A DNA stretch of 64,000 nt from Candidatus Zipacnadia bacterium (GCA_029820945.1 JALGUJ010000004.1:22520-86519), one strand, 5' to 3'; shown: positions 52,254 to 61,670, counted from the stretch's first letter. Notes: generated from the sequence alone by a model not told the origin. Program-made: numbers and translations.

Positions 52254-53600
52254 CTGGATAGCGATATCAGGCTGGTTGACATCGAGCCGACATTCGACGA
52301 CGAGGAGTTCCGCACCCCGCTGAAGTTCGGGACGGGAGTCATCCGGGCGATCACCTCCCTGACCGTGAGGGCCACGGTGGAGACCCGGGCGGGCGAGAGC
52401 GCCGAGGGCCTCGGCAACATCCTGCTCAGCGACATCTGGGGCTACCCCAGCTCCGAGATGTCACACGAGGACCGCGACGAGGCCATGCGCGAGGTCGCGA
52501 CGCGCTTCTGCGCGCTGCTGATGGACAACGCCCACTTCGGCCACCCCCTGGACCTCTACCTCGAGGCCAAGCCGGAGCTGGGGCGCCTCGCCGATGAGGT
52601 CAGCGAGCAGATGAGCGCCGCCACGCCAATGCCGCTGCTCGGCGCGCTGGTGTGCGCCTCGCCGGCCGATGCCGCCCTGCACGACGCCTTCGGCAGGGCC
52701 AACGGCATCTGCAGCTACGACGGCTACGGGCCGGACTTCTGCGACCACGATCTCTCCGCGTGGCTCGGCGACGAGTTTGCCGGGAAGTACGTGGCCGACT
52801 ACCTGCACGACAGCTACAGGCCCGAGATGCCGATCTTCCACCTCGTCGGCGGCATGGACAAGCTGCGCCGCGATGAGGTAACCGACGAGGACCCAGATGA
52901 CGGCCTCCCGGTCTCCCTCGAGGAGTGGATCGAGCGCGACGGGCTGTTCTGCTACAAGGTCAAGCTCACCGGCGACGACATCGACCGGGACGTCGAGCGC
53001 ACCGTGGAGGTCGCGCGCGTCATCGACGAGAACCGCGAGAAGATGGGCGACGACAGCTTCTACCTCTCGACCGATTCGAACGAGCAGAACGAGTCGCCCG
53101 AGACGGTGGTCGAGTATGCCGAGAAGCTGCGCGAGGCATCGCCGATGGCCTACGAGGCGCTGCTCTACTTCGAGCAGCCCACCGAGCGCGATCTGTCCGT
53201 CCACCGCTTCGACATGAGCGAGGTGGCGCGCTACAAGCCCGTCGTCGTGGACGAGGGCGTGACGGACGTGGAGATGCTGCGCCTCGCCGAGGAGCTGGGC
53301 TGGTCGGGCGTGGGCCTGAAGACGTGCAAGGGCCACTCCTCGTCGCTGCTCTACGTCGCCTACGCGGCCGAGCACGACCTGGTGGTGACGGTGCAGGATC
53401 TGACGAACCCCGGCCTATCGCTGATTCACTCGGCGGGCCTGGCGGCGCGCATCGACACCCTCATGGGCGTGGAGTACAACTCGCGCCAGTACCTCCCCTA
53501 TGCCTCGCCGGAGTTGCGCGAGCGGCACCCCGACCTGTTCACCGTCAAGGGCGGTCGCATCCGCACGGGGAGTCTGTCGGAGACCGGGCTGGGGTACTGA
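52254..53600 (+). CDS. Enolase-superfamily (mandelate racemase/muconate lactonising-like) enzyme, CUG start or 5' indel
   Basis: About 448 residues. The in-frame upstream part reads DSDIRLVDIEPTFDDEEFRT and PLKFGTGVIRAITSLTVRAT, the usual capping-domain start, so the track start at GTG 52365 is too short. Barrel residues: KVK about 235-237, Asp274 (LSTDSNE), Glu307 (LYFEQPT), Asp333/Glu334 (VVVDEGVTD), and KTCK about 356-359. These bind Mg and abstract a proton alpha to a carboxylate, typical of sugar-acid dehydratases. No ATG/GTG/TTG is in frame; CTG 52254 lies 9 nt after GAGAGGA. The ATG at 52244 is out of frame by one base. Confidence 0.87.
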   Translation: MDSDIRLVDIEPTFDDEEFRTPLKFGTGVIRAITSLTVRATVETRAGESAEGLGNILLSDIWGYPSSEMSHEDRDEAMREVATRFCALLMDNAHFGHPLDLYLEAKPELGRLADEVSEQMSAATPMPLLGALVCASPADAALHDAFGRANGICSYDGYGPDFCDHDLSAWLGDEFAGKYVADYLHDSYRPEMPIFHLVGGMDKLRRDEVTDEDPDDGLPVSLEEWIERDGLFCYKVKLTGDDIDRDVERTVEVARVIDENREKMGDDSFYLSTDSNEQNESPETVVEYAEKLREASPMAYEALLYFEQPTERDLSVHRFDMSEVARYKPVVVDEGVTDVEMLRLAEELGWSGVGLKTCKGHSSSLLYVAYAAEHDLVVTVQDLTNPGLSLIHSAGLAARIDTLMGVEYNSRQYLPYASPELRERHPDLFTVKGGRIRTGSLSETGLGY

Positions 53601-53604
53601 GGCG

Positions 53605-54564
53605 ATGCCCGAGCTGCGTATCGCCGTCATCGGCTGCGGGGGGATCGCCAACCGCGAGCACTACCCGGCGCTGGCGAGCTTCCCGGAGGTCGAGCTGGTC
53701 GGGGCCTGCGACCTCGATCCGGGCCGCCTGCACGCCACCGCCGACCGGTGGGAGATCGAGGGCCGTTACACCGACTGCCGCACGATGATCGAAGCCGAGG
53801 CGCCCGACGCGGTCTACGTGATCCTGCGCCCGCATCACCTGTTCGACACCGCCGCCTGGTGCCTCGAGCAGGGCCTGGACATCTTCCTCGAGAAGCCGCC
53901 GGGCGTGTGCACGTACCAGACGCGGTCGCTGGCGCGCATCGCCGAGCGGCGCGGCTGCCTGACCATGGTCGGCTACAACCGCCGGCACAGCCCGTTGCTG
54001 AACGCCTGCCGCGACCTCGTGCTCGCGCGCGGGCCGATGATCCAGTGCGTCTCGTGCGGCTACATCGCCCACGGCGACCGCCCGGCCTACTACGAGGGCG
54101 CGCTGGACATCCTCCACTGCCACGGGACCCACTACCTGGACACGCTGCGCTGGCTGGCGGGCGACGTGGCGGAGATCGCCTCACAGGTGCGCGCCGACCG
54201 CGAGTTCGCGACCGGCTGGTACGCGCTGACCCGGCATGAGGGCGGCTGCACCGGCATGGCGATGATGAGCTGGACGGCCGGGGGCGGGCGGCCGTACTCA
54301 TTCGAGCTGCATGGCGTCGGCATCTCCGTCTTCGCCGACCTGACCGGCCGGCACCTGGTGTTGGTCGAGGGCGAGCGCGATGGCGAGGCGCTGGCGCAGT
54401 TCGGCACGGCGTCGCCCGACGATGCGCTGGTGCACTACGGCTTCCGCGAGGAGAACAGGTACTTCATCGACCGTCTGCTCGACCGACGCGAGCCGTCGAG
54501 CAGCCTGACTGATGCCGTGAAGACCATGGAGCTGGCGGATCGCATCTATCGGAGTGAGCGGTGA
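53605..54564 (+). CDS. Gfo/Idh/MocA-family oxidoreductase (first of tandem pair)
   Basis: A 319-residue NAD(P)-dependent oxidoreductase of sugars or inositols. Rossmann motif VIGCGGIANREHYPALASFP at the N-terminus, then IFLEKPPGVC with the catalytic-pair Lys, and the C-terminal beta sheet domain (ALTRHEGGCTGMAMMSWTAG). It starts 4 nt after the enolase-superfamily gene, so they are co-translated; oxidation of a sugar then dehydration of the acid is a plausible joint pathway. Its nearest relative is the gene at 54841 (same TRHxxGCTG and KTMELADRIY ends). Confidence 0.9.
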   Translation: MPELRIAVIGCGGIANREHYPALASFPEVELVGACDLDPGRLHATADRWEIEGRYTDCRTMIEAEAPDAVYVILRPHHLFDTAAWCLEQGLDIFLEKPPGVCTYQTRSLARIAERRGCLTMVGYNRRHSPLLNACRDLVLARGPMIQCVSCGYIAHGDRPAYYEGALDILHCHGTHYLDTLRWLAGDVAEIASQVRADREFATGWYALTRHEGGCTGMAMMSWTAGGGRPYSFELHGVGISVFADLTGRHLVLVEGERDGEALAQFGTASPDDALVHYGFREENRYFIDRLLDRREPSSSLTDAVKTMELADRIYRSER

Positions 54565-54840
54565 TCGTCGTTTGGCCGCTGCCGCGTGTTGTACACCGTA
54601 AAGAGGCGTCAGGTTCCATCCCGGCCCACGCACCACCGCAACGCGAAAGGCAAACGGCCGGGCTGGCATGGAGGCTCCGCATCCGACGCTCGGGAAGCCC
54701 CTCCGTACGGGTGCACGACGGCGTCCTCGGCCTCCCTCTGGCCCAATGAAGGGAACCTTCGCGCGGGCGGGGAATACGCGCCCAAGCAACTGAGGGCGCA
54801 TCGCCCCTAACGTGTGATCTATCGACAGGAGTGAAGCGAC

Positions 54841-55803
54841 GTGGATAAGGTCCGCTGCGCCCTGATCGGCGCCGGTAGCATGGCCAATAGCGTGCACTAC
54901 CCGTCTCTGGCCGAGATGGATGACGTCGAGATGGTCGGCCTGTGCGACCTCGTCGAGGACAAGTGCCACGCCACGGCCGACAAGTTCGAGATCGAGTACC
55001 GCACCTCGGACTACAAGCAGATGCTCGGGGATCTGGACCCGGATGCGGTCTGGGTGCTGATGCCCCCACACCATCTGTTCGACATCGTGACGCACTGCCT
55101 GAGCGAGGGCTTCAACGTCTTCATCGAGAAGCCGCCGGCGATCACCAGCTATCAGGTGCGGGCCTTCGCGCAGCTCGCGGACCGGAGCAACTGCCTGACC
55201 ATGACCGGCTTCAACCGCCGCTTCATCCCGCTGCTGCAGCAGTGCCGGGAGAAGGTGCTCGAGCGCGGGAACATGATCCAGGCAGTGAGCACATTCTACA
55301 AGTGGCACCCCGGTGGGGCCTACTACGGAGGCGCCGTCGATATCCTCTACTGCGACGCCATCCACGCCGTGGACACGCTGCGCTGGATGGGCGGGGACGT
55401 GGAGGAGGTCGTCTCGGACATCAAGTTCAACGGGCGCGAGTTCGAGACGAGCTGGCTGGCCCTGACCCGCCACACCTCCGGCTGCACCGGCGTGCTGCTG
55501 ACGAACTGGATGGTCGGCGGCCGCGTGCACCAGTTCGAGATGCACGCACGGGGCATCTCGGCCTTCTGCAACCCCGAAGAGAGCGGCGGAGCGGTGCTGC
55601 ACATCGACGGCGAGTTGAACGCCGAGGAGATCGGCACCACGGAGGCCGCGGATAGCGACGAGCGGCACCACTACTACGGCTTCTTCGGCGAGAACCGGCA
55701 CTTCATCGACTGCATCAAGGAGAACGTAGAGCCGGAGACCTGCTTCGCCGACGCGACGAAGACGATGGAGCTGGCCGACCGGATCTACGGGAACCAGATA
55801 TAA
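54841..55803 (+). CDS. Gfo/Idh/MocA-family oxidoreductase (second of tandem pair)
   Basis: A 320-residue paralogue of the preceding gene: LIGAGSMANSVHYPSLAEMD, VFIEKPPAITSYQVRAFAQ, ALTRHTSGCTGVLLTNWMVG and KTMELADRIYG. The pair arose by duplication but has diverged in the substrate region (GYIAHGDRPAYYEG versus TFYKWHPGGAYYGG). GTG start with AGGAG 9 nt upstream. A 276-nt gap separates it from the first copy; this gap contains only short hairpins (for example GGGCG-CAT-CGCCC) and no recognised promoter or gene. It ends at a strong terminator. Confidence 0.9.
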   Translation: MDKVRCALIGAGSMANSVHYPSLAEMDDVEMVGLCDLVEDKCHATADKFEIEYRTSDYKQMLGDLDPDAVWVLMPPHHLFDIVTHCLSEGFNVFIEKPPAITSYQVRAFAQLADRSNCLTMTGFNRRFIPLLQQCREKVLERGNMIQAVSTFYKWHPGGAYYGGAVDILYCDAIHAVDTLRWMGGDVEEVVSDIKFNGREFETSWLALTRHTSGCTGVLLTNWMVGGRVHQFEMHARGISAFCNPEESGGAVLHIDGELNAEEIGTTEAADSDERHHYYGFFGENRHFIDCIKENVEPETCFADATKTMELADRIYGNQI

Positions 55804-55825
55804 GTTCGCCGCGCGGACGAATCGC

Positions 55826-55855
55826 GGGGCGCCCGCAAGGTGCGGGCGCCCCTTC
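55826..55855 (+). terminator. Terminator after the second Gfo/Idh/MocA gene
   Basis: Perfect 12-bp stem GGGGCGCCCGCA, loop AGG, TGCGGGCGCCCC, then TTCGCGTTCC. Strong stem, modest U content. Confidence 0.75.
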
Positions 55856-55873
55856 GCGTTCCTATTGCCGTCC

Positions 55874-56011
55874 TCACTTGGGTTGGACGAAGCGAGGCAC
55901 GGGCACGGTGCCCTTACCCTCATCCTGCAGATCGGCCGTTGTCATCCACCTATTCACGTCGTTGCCGTGGCCGTCATCCTGTCCGGGCCGAAGGGCCGGC
56001 ATCCTGTGCAT
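55874..56011 (-). CDS. Candidate 45-residue protein, or C-terminal readthrough extension of the upstream lipoprotein
   Basis: Too short for the ORF track. On the minus strand AAGGGG is 6 nt before ATG 56011, reading MHRMPALRPGQDDGHGNDVN, then a segment with ADLQDEGKGTVPVPRFVQP and a TGA. By hand count 44 of the 54 sense codons from 56038 to the TGA end in G or C, in line with real genes here. The frame is open from directly after the TAG of the lipoprotein gene, so the same residues could extend that protein by readthrough or represent a recently acquired stop. No family recognised. Confidence 0.4.
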   Translation of the reverse strand: MHRMPALRPGQDDGHGNDVNRWMTTADLQDEGKGTVPVPRFVQPK

Positions 56012-56038
56012 CCTGTTCCCCTTGCCGTTCCCGTCGGC

Positions 56039-57916
56039 CTACTGCGCCGCGGTGAACACGTGCTCGGGTACCAGCGCGACGGTGGGCGGCAGGCCCGTGC
56101 CCATGGACAGGCGCACGTCCTCCAGCGTCAGGCCCGTGTCGGCCCGCGCGATCTCCAGCGCCCACGTCTCCCCCGCGTGCTCGCCGGCCTCGACCTCAAC
56201 CGAGACGCTCTCTTGGGTCGGCGTGGTCTGTCCGGTCGCCACCATCTCGCCGGCGGGGTCGTAGACGTTCAGGCGCGCGGTCTCCTGTTGGAAGCCCCGC
56301 ACGTTCACCGTGAATGTCTCCAGCCCGGCCGGCACCGCGATGTAGAGCCGCTCCACCGCGCCGATGATGCCGGCCTGGCCGGCGTAGACGGCCACGGGGA
56401 CGTTCGCGCGCGTCAGAGAGTAGGCGGAGCCGCCAGCCGACAGCACGCAGGCGTAGATGCCGCCATCCTCGGGCGTGAAGCCGATGACCGCCTCCTCGCC
56501 GAAGGGCTCGGAGCCGCTGTCGATCTCCGCCCAGGTCATGTCGTGGATCGCCCACTCGAGGTCGTTCTCATTGCTGCCTACCGGGTGGATCTGCAGCGCC
56601 ATCTCGACGGGCTGTCCGGCCGCGGCGTTGAGCAGCAGCATGTTGGTGCGCCGCAGCTTGACGAGCGGGAACTCGACCATCTCACCCGTAACCTCGGGGC
56701 CGACGAGGCCCGCATCGCCGGTGCCGATGCCGCCGAAGGCCCATGGGTCCGGCGTCTCGCGTGCCTCATGCTGTTTCTCGAACTCGCCGGCCGAGATCGC
56801 CGCATTTGCCCACGCGAACCACTGGAAGTACGCCGGGTGGTCCTCGGCGTACTTGGGGCCCTCGTAGAAGACCCAGTAGCCGTCGGTGAGCTCGGAGATC
56901 ATGACCGCATTCTTGCCCGAGTACTCCGGGTCGGCCCCCGACACAGCCGGGTCGATGCCGCCGGTGTAGAAGTGCGGCAGGCCGATCTCCCTCACCGTCG
57001 CCATGCGCTGGTCCAGCGCCCTGCGGCCCTGGGACAGCGCGCCGGACTGAGGCAGGAAGCTCGTGCGCCGGCCGTAGGTGACGGCGTCGGCGAAGATCAA
57101 GGGCGCGCGCTCGCTCGTCCACTCGGGGAATGCCGCCTCCAGAATGAAGCGCGAGCCAGGCGCCGGATAGATGCAGAACTGGAAGTCAGGATCGATCTCG
57201 TCCACGGCCTCGCGCAGGGCCCGGCAGCGCTCGCGCCAGTGGCCGATCTGCCACGCGTCAAACTCGTCGTGCAGCTCCTCGTCCACCAGCCACTGGTAGC
57301 GGTTCTCGGGCGCCAGCTCGGGGATCTCCACGCCCTGCGCCTCGGCGAACATGTCCAGCGTCATCCGGTCGTAGGACAGGTCGTAGAGCGTGCCCGACAT
57401 GCGCGGGCCCTTGGCGTAGTTCTCGTAGTCGAGGAAGACTCCCAGCAGATGTGGGTTCTGGGCGCTGATCCGGGCGTATTCGAGGATGTACCGATTGGTC
57501 CACTCCCAGAACTCGTCGGAGCAGGGGCTCCACAGGGGCTGCTCGCCCCCATCGCGCCAGACGAGCATCCTGCCCTCCGCCTGGGCGGCATCGGGCACGC
57601 CCAGCGACCCGCGCATCCAGACCTGGTGATAGATTCCGTACTTCTGGCACCACTGCGTCACCTGCCGGACTGCGTCCAGATCGTCATAGCCGCGGCGGGG
57701 CGAGTAGACGTTGAAGCCGGCCTCGGCCGCCTCCTGCACCATCCACTCCTCGGTGGTCCAGCCTGCGACCGGCTGCATCACCTTGTCCACGACGATCTTG
57801 AACTTCACGCTCCTGCCCAGGTCCTCGCGGGCGACCGGCTGTGCGATGCATCCGGCGGACGCCAGCAGAGCGAGAAGGGCTGTCACCATGACGACGCCAT
57901 TCCTCGGAGCTTCCAT
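56039..57916 (-). CDS. Glycoside-hydrolase-like lipoprotein
   Basis: A 625-residue protein whose signal peptide ends in a lipobox (LLALLASAGCIAQ). An alpha/beta barrel follows: VKFKIVVDKVMQPVAGWTTE, GFNVYSPRRGYDDLDAV, LLGVFLDYENYAKGP (candidate catalytic Asp/Glu) and PHFYTGGIDPAVSGA. A C-terminal beta domain (about 430-610; FTPEDGGIYACVLSAGG, GLETFTVNVRGFQ) precedes VALVPEHVFTAAQ. Not matched to a named family. ATG 57916 has GGGAG 8 nt upstream; ATG 57922 is too close to it. Probably acts on surface glycans. Confidence 0.68.
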   Translation of the reverse strand: MEAPRNGVVMVTALLALLASAGCIAQPVAREDLGRSVKFKIVVDKVMQPVAGWTTEEWMVQEAAEAGFNVYSPRRGYDDLDAVRQVTQWCQKYGIYHQVWMRGSLGVPDAAQAEGRMLVWRDGGEQPLWSPCSDEFWEWTNRYILEYARISAQNPHLLGVFLDYENYAKGPRMSGTLYDLSYDRMTLDMFAEAQGVEIPELAPENRYQWLVDEELHDEFDAWQIGHWRERCRALREAVDEIDPDFQFCIYPAPGSRFILEAAFPEWTSERAPLIFADAVTYGRRTSFLPQSGALSQGRRALDQRMATVREIGLPHFYTGGIDPAVSGADPEYSGKNAVMISELTDGYWVFYEGPKYAEDHPAYFQWFAWANAAISAGEFEKQHEARETPDPWAFGGIGTGDAGLVGPEVTGEMVEFPLVKLRRTNMLLLNAAAGQPVEMALQIHPVGSNENDLEWAIHDMTWAEIDSGSEPFGEEAVIGFTPEDGGIYACVLSAGGSAYSLTRANVPVAVYAGQAGIIGAVERLYIAVPAGLETFTVNVRGFQQETARLNVYDPAGEMVATGQTTPTQESVSVEVEAGEHAGETWALEIARADTGLTLEDVRLSMGTGLPPTVALVPEHVFTAAQ

Positions 57917-58040
57917 GGTCATCTCTCCCTGTGCGCGGGCGGCCCGGACCCGGCCCGGATTGCGCGTGAGTCTGCTCTATAGCGCTTCTTCGCGGTCCAC
58001 CGGGTCTTCCCCTGCGGCCGCTGCCGGACTGTGCCCCTCA

Positions 58041-58071
58041 AAGAAGAAGGGGCCTCGATGCGGGGCCCCTT
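58041..58071 (-). terminator. Intrinsic terminator after the VIT-VWA gene
   Basis: On the minus strand AAGGGGCC, 9-nt loop, GGCCCCTT, then CTTCTTTG. The stem is 8 bp with a T-rich tail. Confidence 0.7.
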
Positions 58072-58096
58072 CCGTCCTGCATTGCTGGCGCGGCGG

Positions 58097-60823
58097 TCAG
58101 CGCGTCGCCAGGAAGGCGATCAGGTTGATGCCCTGCGCCCAGGCCGGAGTGAGGTCGGCGTTCACCTGACCGGTCCATCCCTCGGCCATGTCGGTGGTGC
58201 TGATCACCCCGACGAGCCGGTCGCCGACGTAGATCCCACGCAGGTCGGGGGCGCCGATGTCGTAGACCGTGGCCTCCGCCCGGAAGAGCGGGTGGTCGGC
58301 GGGCAGGCTGCGGATCTCGATGTCCCACTCCTCGATGTGCAGGGCCGCGCGGAGGCGATCGGGGGATGCGCCCACGCCGTCGAAGATCACGAAGCCGCCG
58401 TCCTCGACGAACGCGCGCAGGGCCTGGACCTCGTCCTCGGTCGGCGCGGCGGTGCCGGGACTGAGATACACCGCCTTGAGGTCCATCCCCTCGGGCGGAG
58501 CAGCCAGATCGGCGACGGCGATGGCCCGGCGGTACACCATGCCGATGGGCACGGAGACCTGCTTGGACGCGGCGGAGGCCAGATTGGTCAGCTCCCGCAG
58601 GCGCGCCTCCTCCTGGCCCTCGAACAGGCCGGCGGCCACCATGGCCTCATCGGCGTCACCCAGGCACAGGTTCGGAGTGACCGCGATGATAGTCTCATCG
58701 ACCTCGGCCCCCTCGGGGCCCGGGATGTCGGTCGCGACCCATTCGAGCTCTCCAGCGGCGCGCGGGCCCATGACCCCGGCGGTCACCCGCCCCGCCGTGG
58801 GCGCAGCCTGCGGCGCGGCCGGCGCGAGGCTGCGAGAGAAGTGCGCAGCGCCACGGAAGGCGCCGCCGAGCGCCTTCGCCTCGTCCGCGGGCCCGAACAC
58901 GCCCTCGTAGCTCACGCCCTCGGGCATGGGCAGGGGCTGGTGGATGGTGCGCAGCTCGCCGTCCTCGCGCACGATCGTCTCCTCCACCGCGACAAAGGCC
59001 GTGTACGCGGACATCAGGCGGAACTCCAGCGCCAGGTCGGTGACCTGCTTGACGATCTCCGGCTCCTCGCCGTGGAACATCCGGTCCATGAGGTCCTTGA
59101 TGCGCGCTCGCGCCCACAGGGATGCCAGCGCGTCATTGCGTGGCTCCTCCACCGGCAGCTCGACCGGGAGCTCGCGCGACCAGCTCTCGCCCGCGATGTT
59201 CCCCTGCACCGTGATGGTGGCCGCGCCAGGCTCGGCGTAGCGGCCGTGCACGATGACGGGCTGGTCGGCGAACAGATCGGGAATCGTGGACGGGTACATG
59301 TCGGCCACCTGCAGGCCGCCCCAGTCGATGGTGATGTCCAGCAGGAAGGGCCGCGCGATGCGGTCGTAGAAGCGCTCGACCACCTCCGTGGTGTCCTCGT
59401 CCGGCCGCACGTACTGCACCACGCCGCGGCCGGCCTCGGCCATGCGCTCGAGCAGGTAGCGGTTCACCGAGGTCCCGACGCCGAACGAGAACAGCCGCGC
59501 CTCGCCGATCTTGTCCTCGATGGCCGCGAGTATCTCCGTCTCGTTCCCGATGTAGCCGTCGGTCATGAAGGACACGATGCGCACGCGCTCGGGGTCGGGA
59601 GGGTAGTCCAGCGCGGCCTTGATGCCCTCGATCATCATGGTGCCGCCGGAGCCCTGCATCCGGTCAATGTAGAGCAGGCCGCGCCTGATGCTCTCCGGCG
59701 TGTTGTGCAGCGGCTCCTCGGAGAGCTGCGAGGCGGCCTCGGAGAAGCGGATCACGCGGAAGGTGTCGTCGGGCTGCATGTGGGTGATGCACTTGCGCAT
59801 CGCCTGCTTGGCCTTGGAGATGGGCTCGCCGCTCATGGAGCCCGAGCAGTCAACGACGAAGACCATCTCCTTGGGCGTGATCTCGCCCACCTCGAACTCG
59901 GCCTTGGGCTGGATCATGAGCGAGAAGAACCCGCCGGTGTCGCCCTCGCGGTGGGCCAGCAGCGCCATCTCAGGCCTCTCGCCGGCCACGTCCCACTCCA
60001 GCATGAAGTCCTTGTTGGGGATGGTGTCGAAGGGCTTCAGCGTGATCTCGGCGTGGCTCCGCTCGCCGCCGGTGACCTCGACCTCATGGGAGCGGCAGCG
60101 GAGGTCCTGGATGGGCACGCCCGCGTCCAGATCGACGCTGAGCGCGATGTCGTGGCCGCTGCGCTCGCCGGGCTCGAGCACGGGAGGCGTGATGCGCGAG
60201 GCATCGGGGACCTGGTCGGTGTCGGGCGCCCAACCCCCGGCGGTGCGGCCGGTGGGCCGGCCGGGAATGAAGCGCGGGCCGACCACCATGGGGAAGCTGA
60301 ACTTGTAGGTGCCGTGATCGTACTTGAGGTCCTGGACGTAGTGGATCTCGATGTTGATCTCGGCGCCCGGAGTGATGTTCGCGACCGACTGCGTGAAGAT
60401 GTTGGGGCGCTCCTGCTCGAGCAGGCCGGCGGTCTGCCCCGCCTCGCGCGCCTCCTCGTAGATCTCGCGCGCCTCCTCCCGCGGCTTGATCAGGCCGCGG
60501 ATCGTTCGGTCGCCAATATGCATCGTCATGTCCTTGACCGCCGCATTCTGCGGCAGCGGGAACACGTACACCGCCTCGATGGTGTCCTCGAACGGGTTCG
60601 CGAAGGTCTGCGTCACCGCAACGTGCGCGACCATGCCGGCTATCTCGGCCCTGACGTCCGTGTGCTGGAGTGGGAACTCCAGCAGCTCGTCAGCGTCGGT
60701 GATGACCCGCAACGTGCCCTGGGTTACCTCCTGCTCGTCCGCCGGGGAGACCGGACCGCCCATCAGCATCACACCAACAGTCAGCAGGCTCAGCGCGCCC
60801 GTACTCAACAGCTTCGCCTTCAT
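58097..60823 (-). CDS. VIT-VWA protein fused to a DUF4159-like domain
   Basis: A 908-residue secreted protein from ATG 60823 (the track start 60928 adds 35 basic residues). After the signal peptide, the VIT domain (about 50-200) has VAVTQTFANPFEDTIEAVYV, FPLPQNAAVKDMTMHIGD and REEAREIYEEAREAGQTAGL. The VWA domain follows with the MIDAS motif VVDCSGSMSGEPISK. The C-terminus (about 750-905) has ALRAFVEDGGFVIFDGVGAS, SLPADHPLFRAEATVYDIGA and GIYVGDRLVGVISTTDMAEG, the wording of DUF4159. VIT-VWA proteins bind other proteins through Mg; the DUF4159-like tail is an unusual partner. Surface adhesion or assembly role is inferred. Confidence 0.85.
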   Translation of the reverse strand: MKAKLLSTGALSLLTVGVMLMGGPVSPADEQEVTQGTLRVITDADELLEFPLQHTDVRAEIAGMVAHVAVTQTFANPFEDTIEAVYVFPLPQNAAVKDMTMHIGDRTIRGLIKPREEAREIYEEAREAGQTAGLLEQERPNIFTQSVANITPGAEINIEIHYVQDLKYDHGTYKFSFPMVVGPRFIPGRPTGRTAGGWAPDTDQVPDASRITPPVLEPGERSGHDIALSVDLDAGVPIQDLRCRSHEVEVTGGERSHAEITLKPFDTIPNKDFMLEWDVAGERPEMALLAHREGDTGGFFSLMIQPKAEFEVGEITPKEMVFVVDCSGSMSGEPISKAKQAMRKCITHMQPDDTFRVIRFSEAASQLSEEPLHNTPESIRRGLLYIDRMQGSGGTMMIEGIKAALDYPPDPERVRIVSFMTDGYIGNETEILAAIEDKIGEARLFSFGVGTSVNRYLLERMAEAGRGVVQYVRPDEDTTEVVERFYDRIARPFLLDITIDWGGLQVADMYPSTIPDLFADQPVIVHGRYAEPGAATITVQGNIAGESWSRELPVELPVEEPRNDALASLWARARIKDLMDRMFHGEEPEIVKQVTDLALEFRLMSAYTAFVAVEETIVREDGELRTIHQPLPMPEGVSYEGVFGPADEAKALGGAFRGAAHFSRSLAPAAPQAAPTAGRVTAGVMGPRAAGELEWVATDIPGPEGAEVDETIIAVTPNLCLGDADEAMVAAGLFEGQEEARLRELTNLASAASKQVSVPIGMVYRRAIAVADLAAPPEGMDLKAVYLSPGTAAPTEDEVQALRAFVEDGGFVIFDGVGASPDRLRAALHIEEWDIEIRSLPADHPLFRAEATVYDIGAPDLRGIYVGDRLVGVISTTDMAEGWTGQVNADLTPAWAQGINLIAFLATR

Positions 60824-60953
60824 CGCCGGTGCCCCTCCACGGTCGGTTTCGGGCCTGAGCCCGCCCCACCTGCGTCTGCTGGTAGGACGGCTCCGGACGA
60901 TTGCGTGTTCCCGCGTGGGGCAGGTCATTGGACGGAGAGAGATGCGAGAGGTG

Positions 60954-60982
60954 TTGTCGTCAGGCTCAACATGAGGTATACT
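60954..60982 (+). promoter_or_regulatory. Promoter of the pseudopilin gene
   Basis: TTGTCG, 17-nt spacer, TATACT, about 40 nt upstream of ATG 61023, which has AAGGAGG at 61007-61013. Confidence 0.75.
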
Positions 60983-61022
60983 TGATATTAAGGTTCAAAA
61001 CGCCATAAGGAGGTGCTGTAAT

Positions 61023-61670
61023 ATGCGTCGAGGGTTCACTCTCATCGAGCTGCTGGTCGTGATCGCGATCATCGCCATTCTGGCGGCGATTCTGTTCCCC
61101 GTCTTCGCCCGCGCTCGGGAGAAGGCTCGACAGACGTCATGTCTGAACAACGTGAAGGAGACGATGCTGGCGGTCCTGATGTACGCCCAGGACTACGACG
61201 AGACGTTTAACCGTATCGCCAACAGCGGCATGACCGGCTACACCCTCCCCAACGGAAGCACCTACACCGGCGGCTACATGCTCTGGCACTCGATGCTCTA
61301 CCCCTACACGAAGAACTACCAGATCTGGAGCTGCCCCAGCGACAACTACCGCTATGCCGGCAACTACACGGGCGGCGGCAGCTACGGGATCAACAGCATG
61401 AATGCCGGCGACCTGATCGCGGACCACAAGGCCCCGGCCCAGACCTTCTTCTTCGCCGACTCTGAGGGCGGCGACTCATACAACATCGACGGCGACGACG
61501 CGGACGCCGAACCCATTGGCGACGGCCACGAGATCCCCGGGCGCCACAACGAAGGTGCGAACATCGGCTTCGAGGACGGGCACGGCAAGTGGATGCAGCA
61601 GAGCTCGATCCCGCACCGGAGTTCGAGTAGCCGCTTCTGGAACGGCGAGTACGAGGGCAGCAATCCTTAA
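61023..61670 (+). CDS. Type IV pilin-like/DUF1559 pseudopilin (H-X9-DG family)
   Basis: A 215-residue protein with a class III leader: MRRG before the cleavage site, then [20 protein letters not shown] with the conserved Glu at +5, and [20 protein letters not shown]. The C-terminus has [14 protein letters not shown], the H-X9-DG motif. Such proteins form pseudopili or secretion filaments. The prepilin peptidase and assembly ATPase are not in the window, and the gene is monocistronic with its own promoter, a strong AAGGAGG and a terminator. Confidence 0.93.
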   Translation: MRRGFTLIELLVVIAIIAILAAILFPVFARAREKARQTSCLNNVKETMLAVLMYAQDYDETFNRIANSGMTGYTLPNGSTYTGGYMLWHSMLYPYTKNYQIWSCPSDNYRYAGNYTGGGSYGINSMNAGDLIADHKAPAQTFFFADSEGGDSYNIDGDDADAEPIGDGHEIPGRHNEGANIGFEDGHGKWMQQSSIPHRSSSSRFWNGEYEGSNP

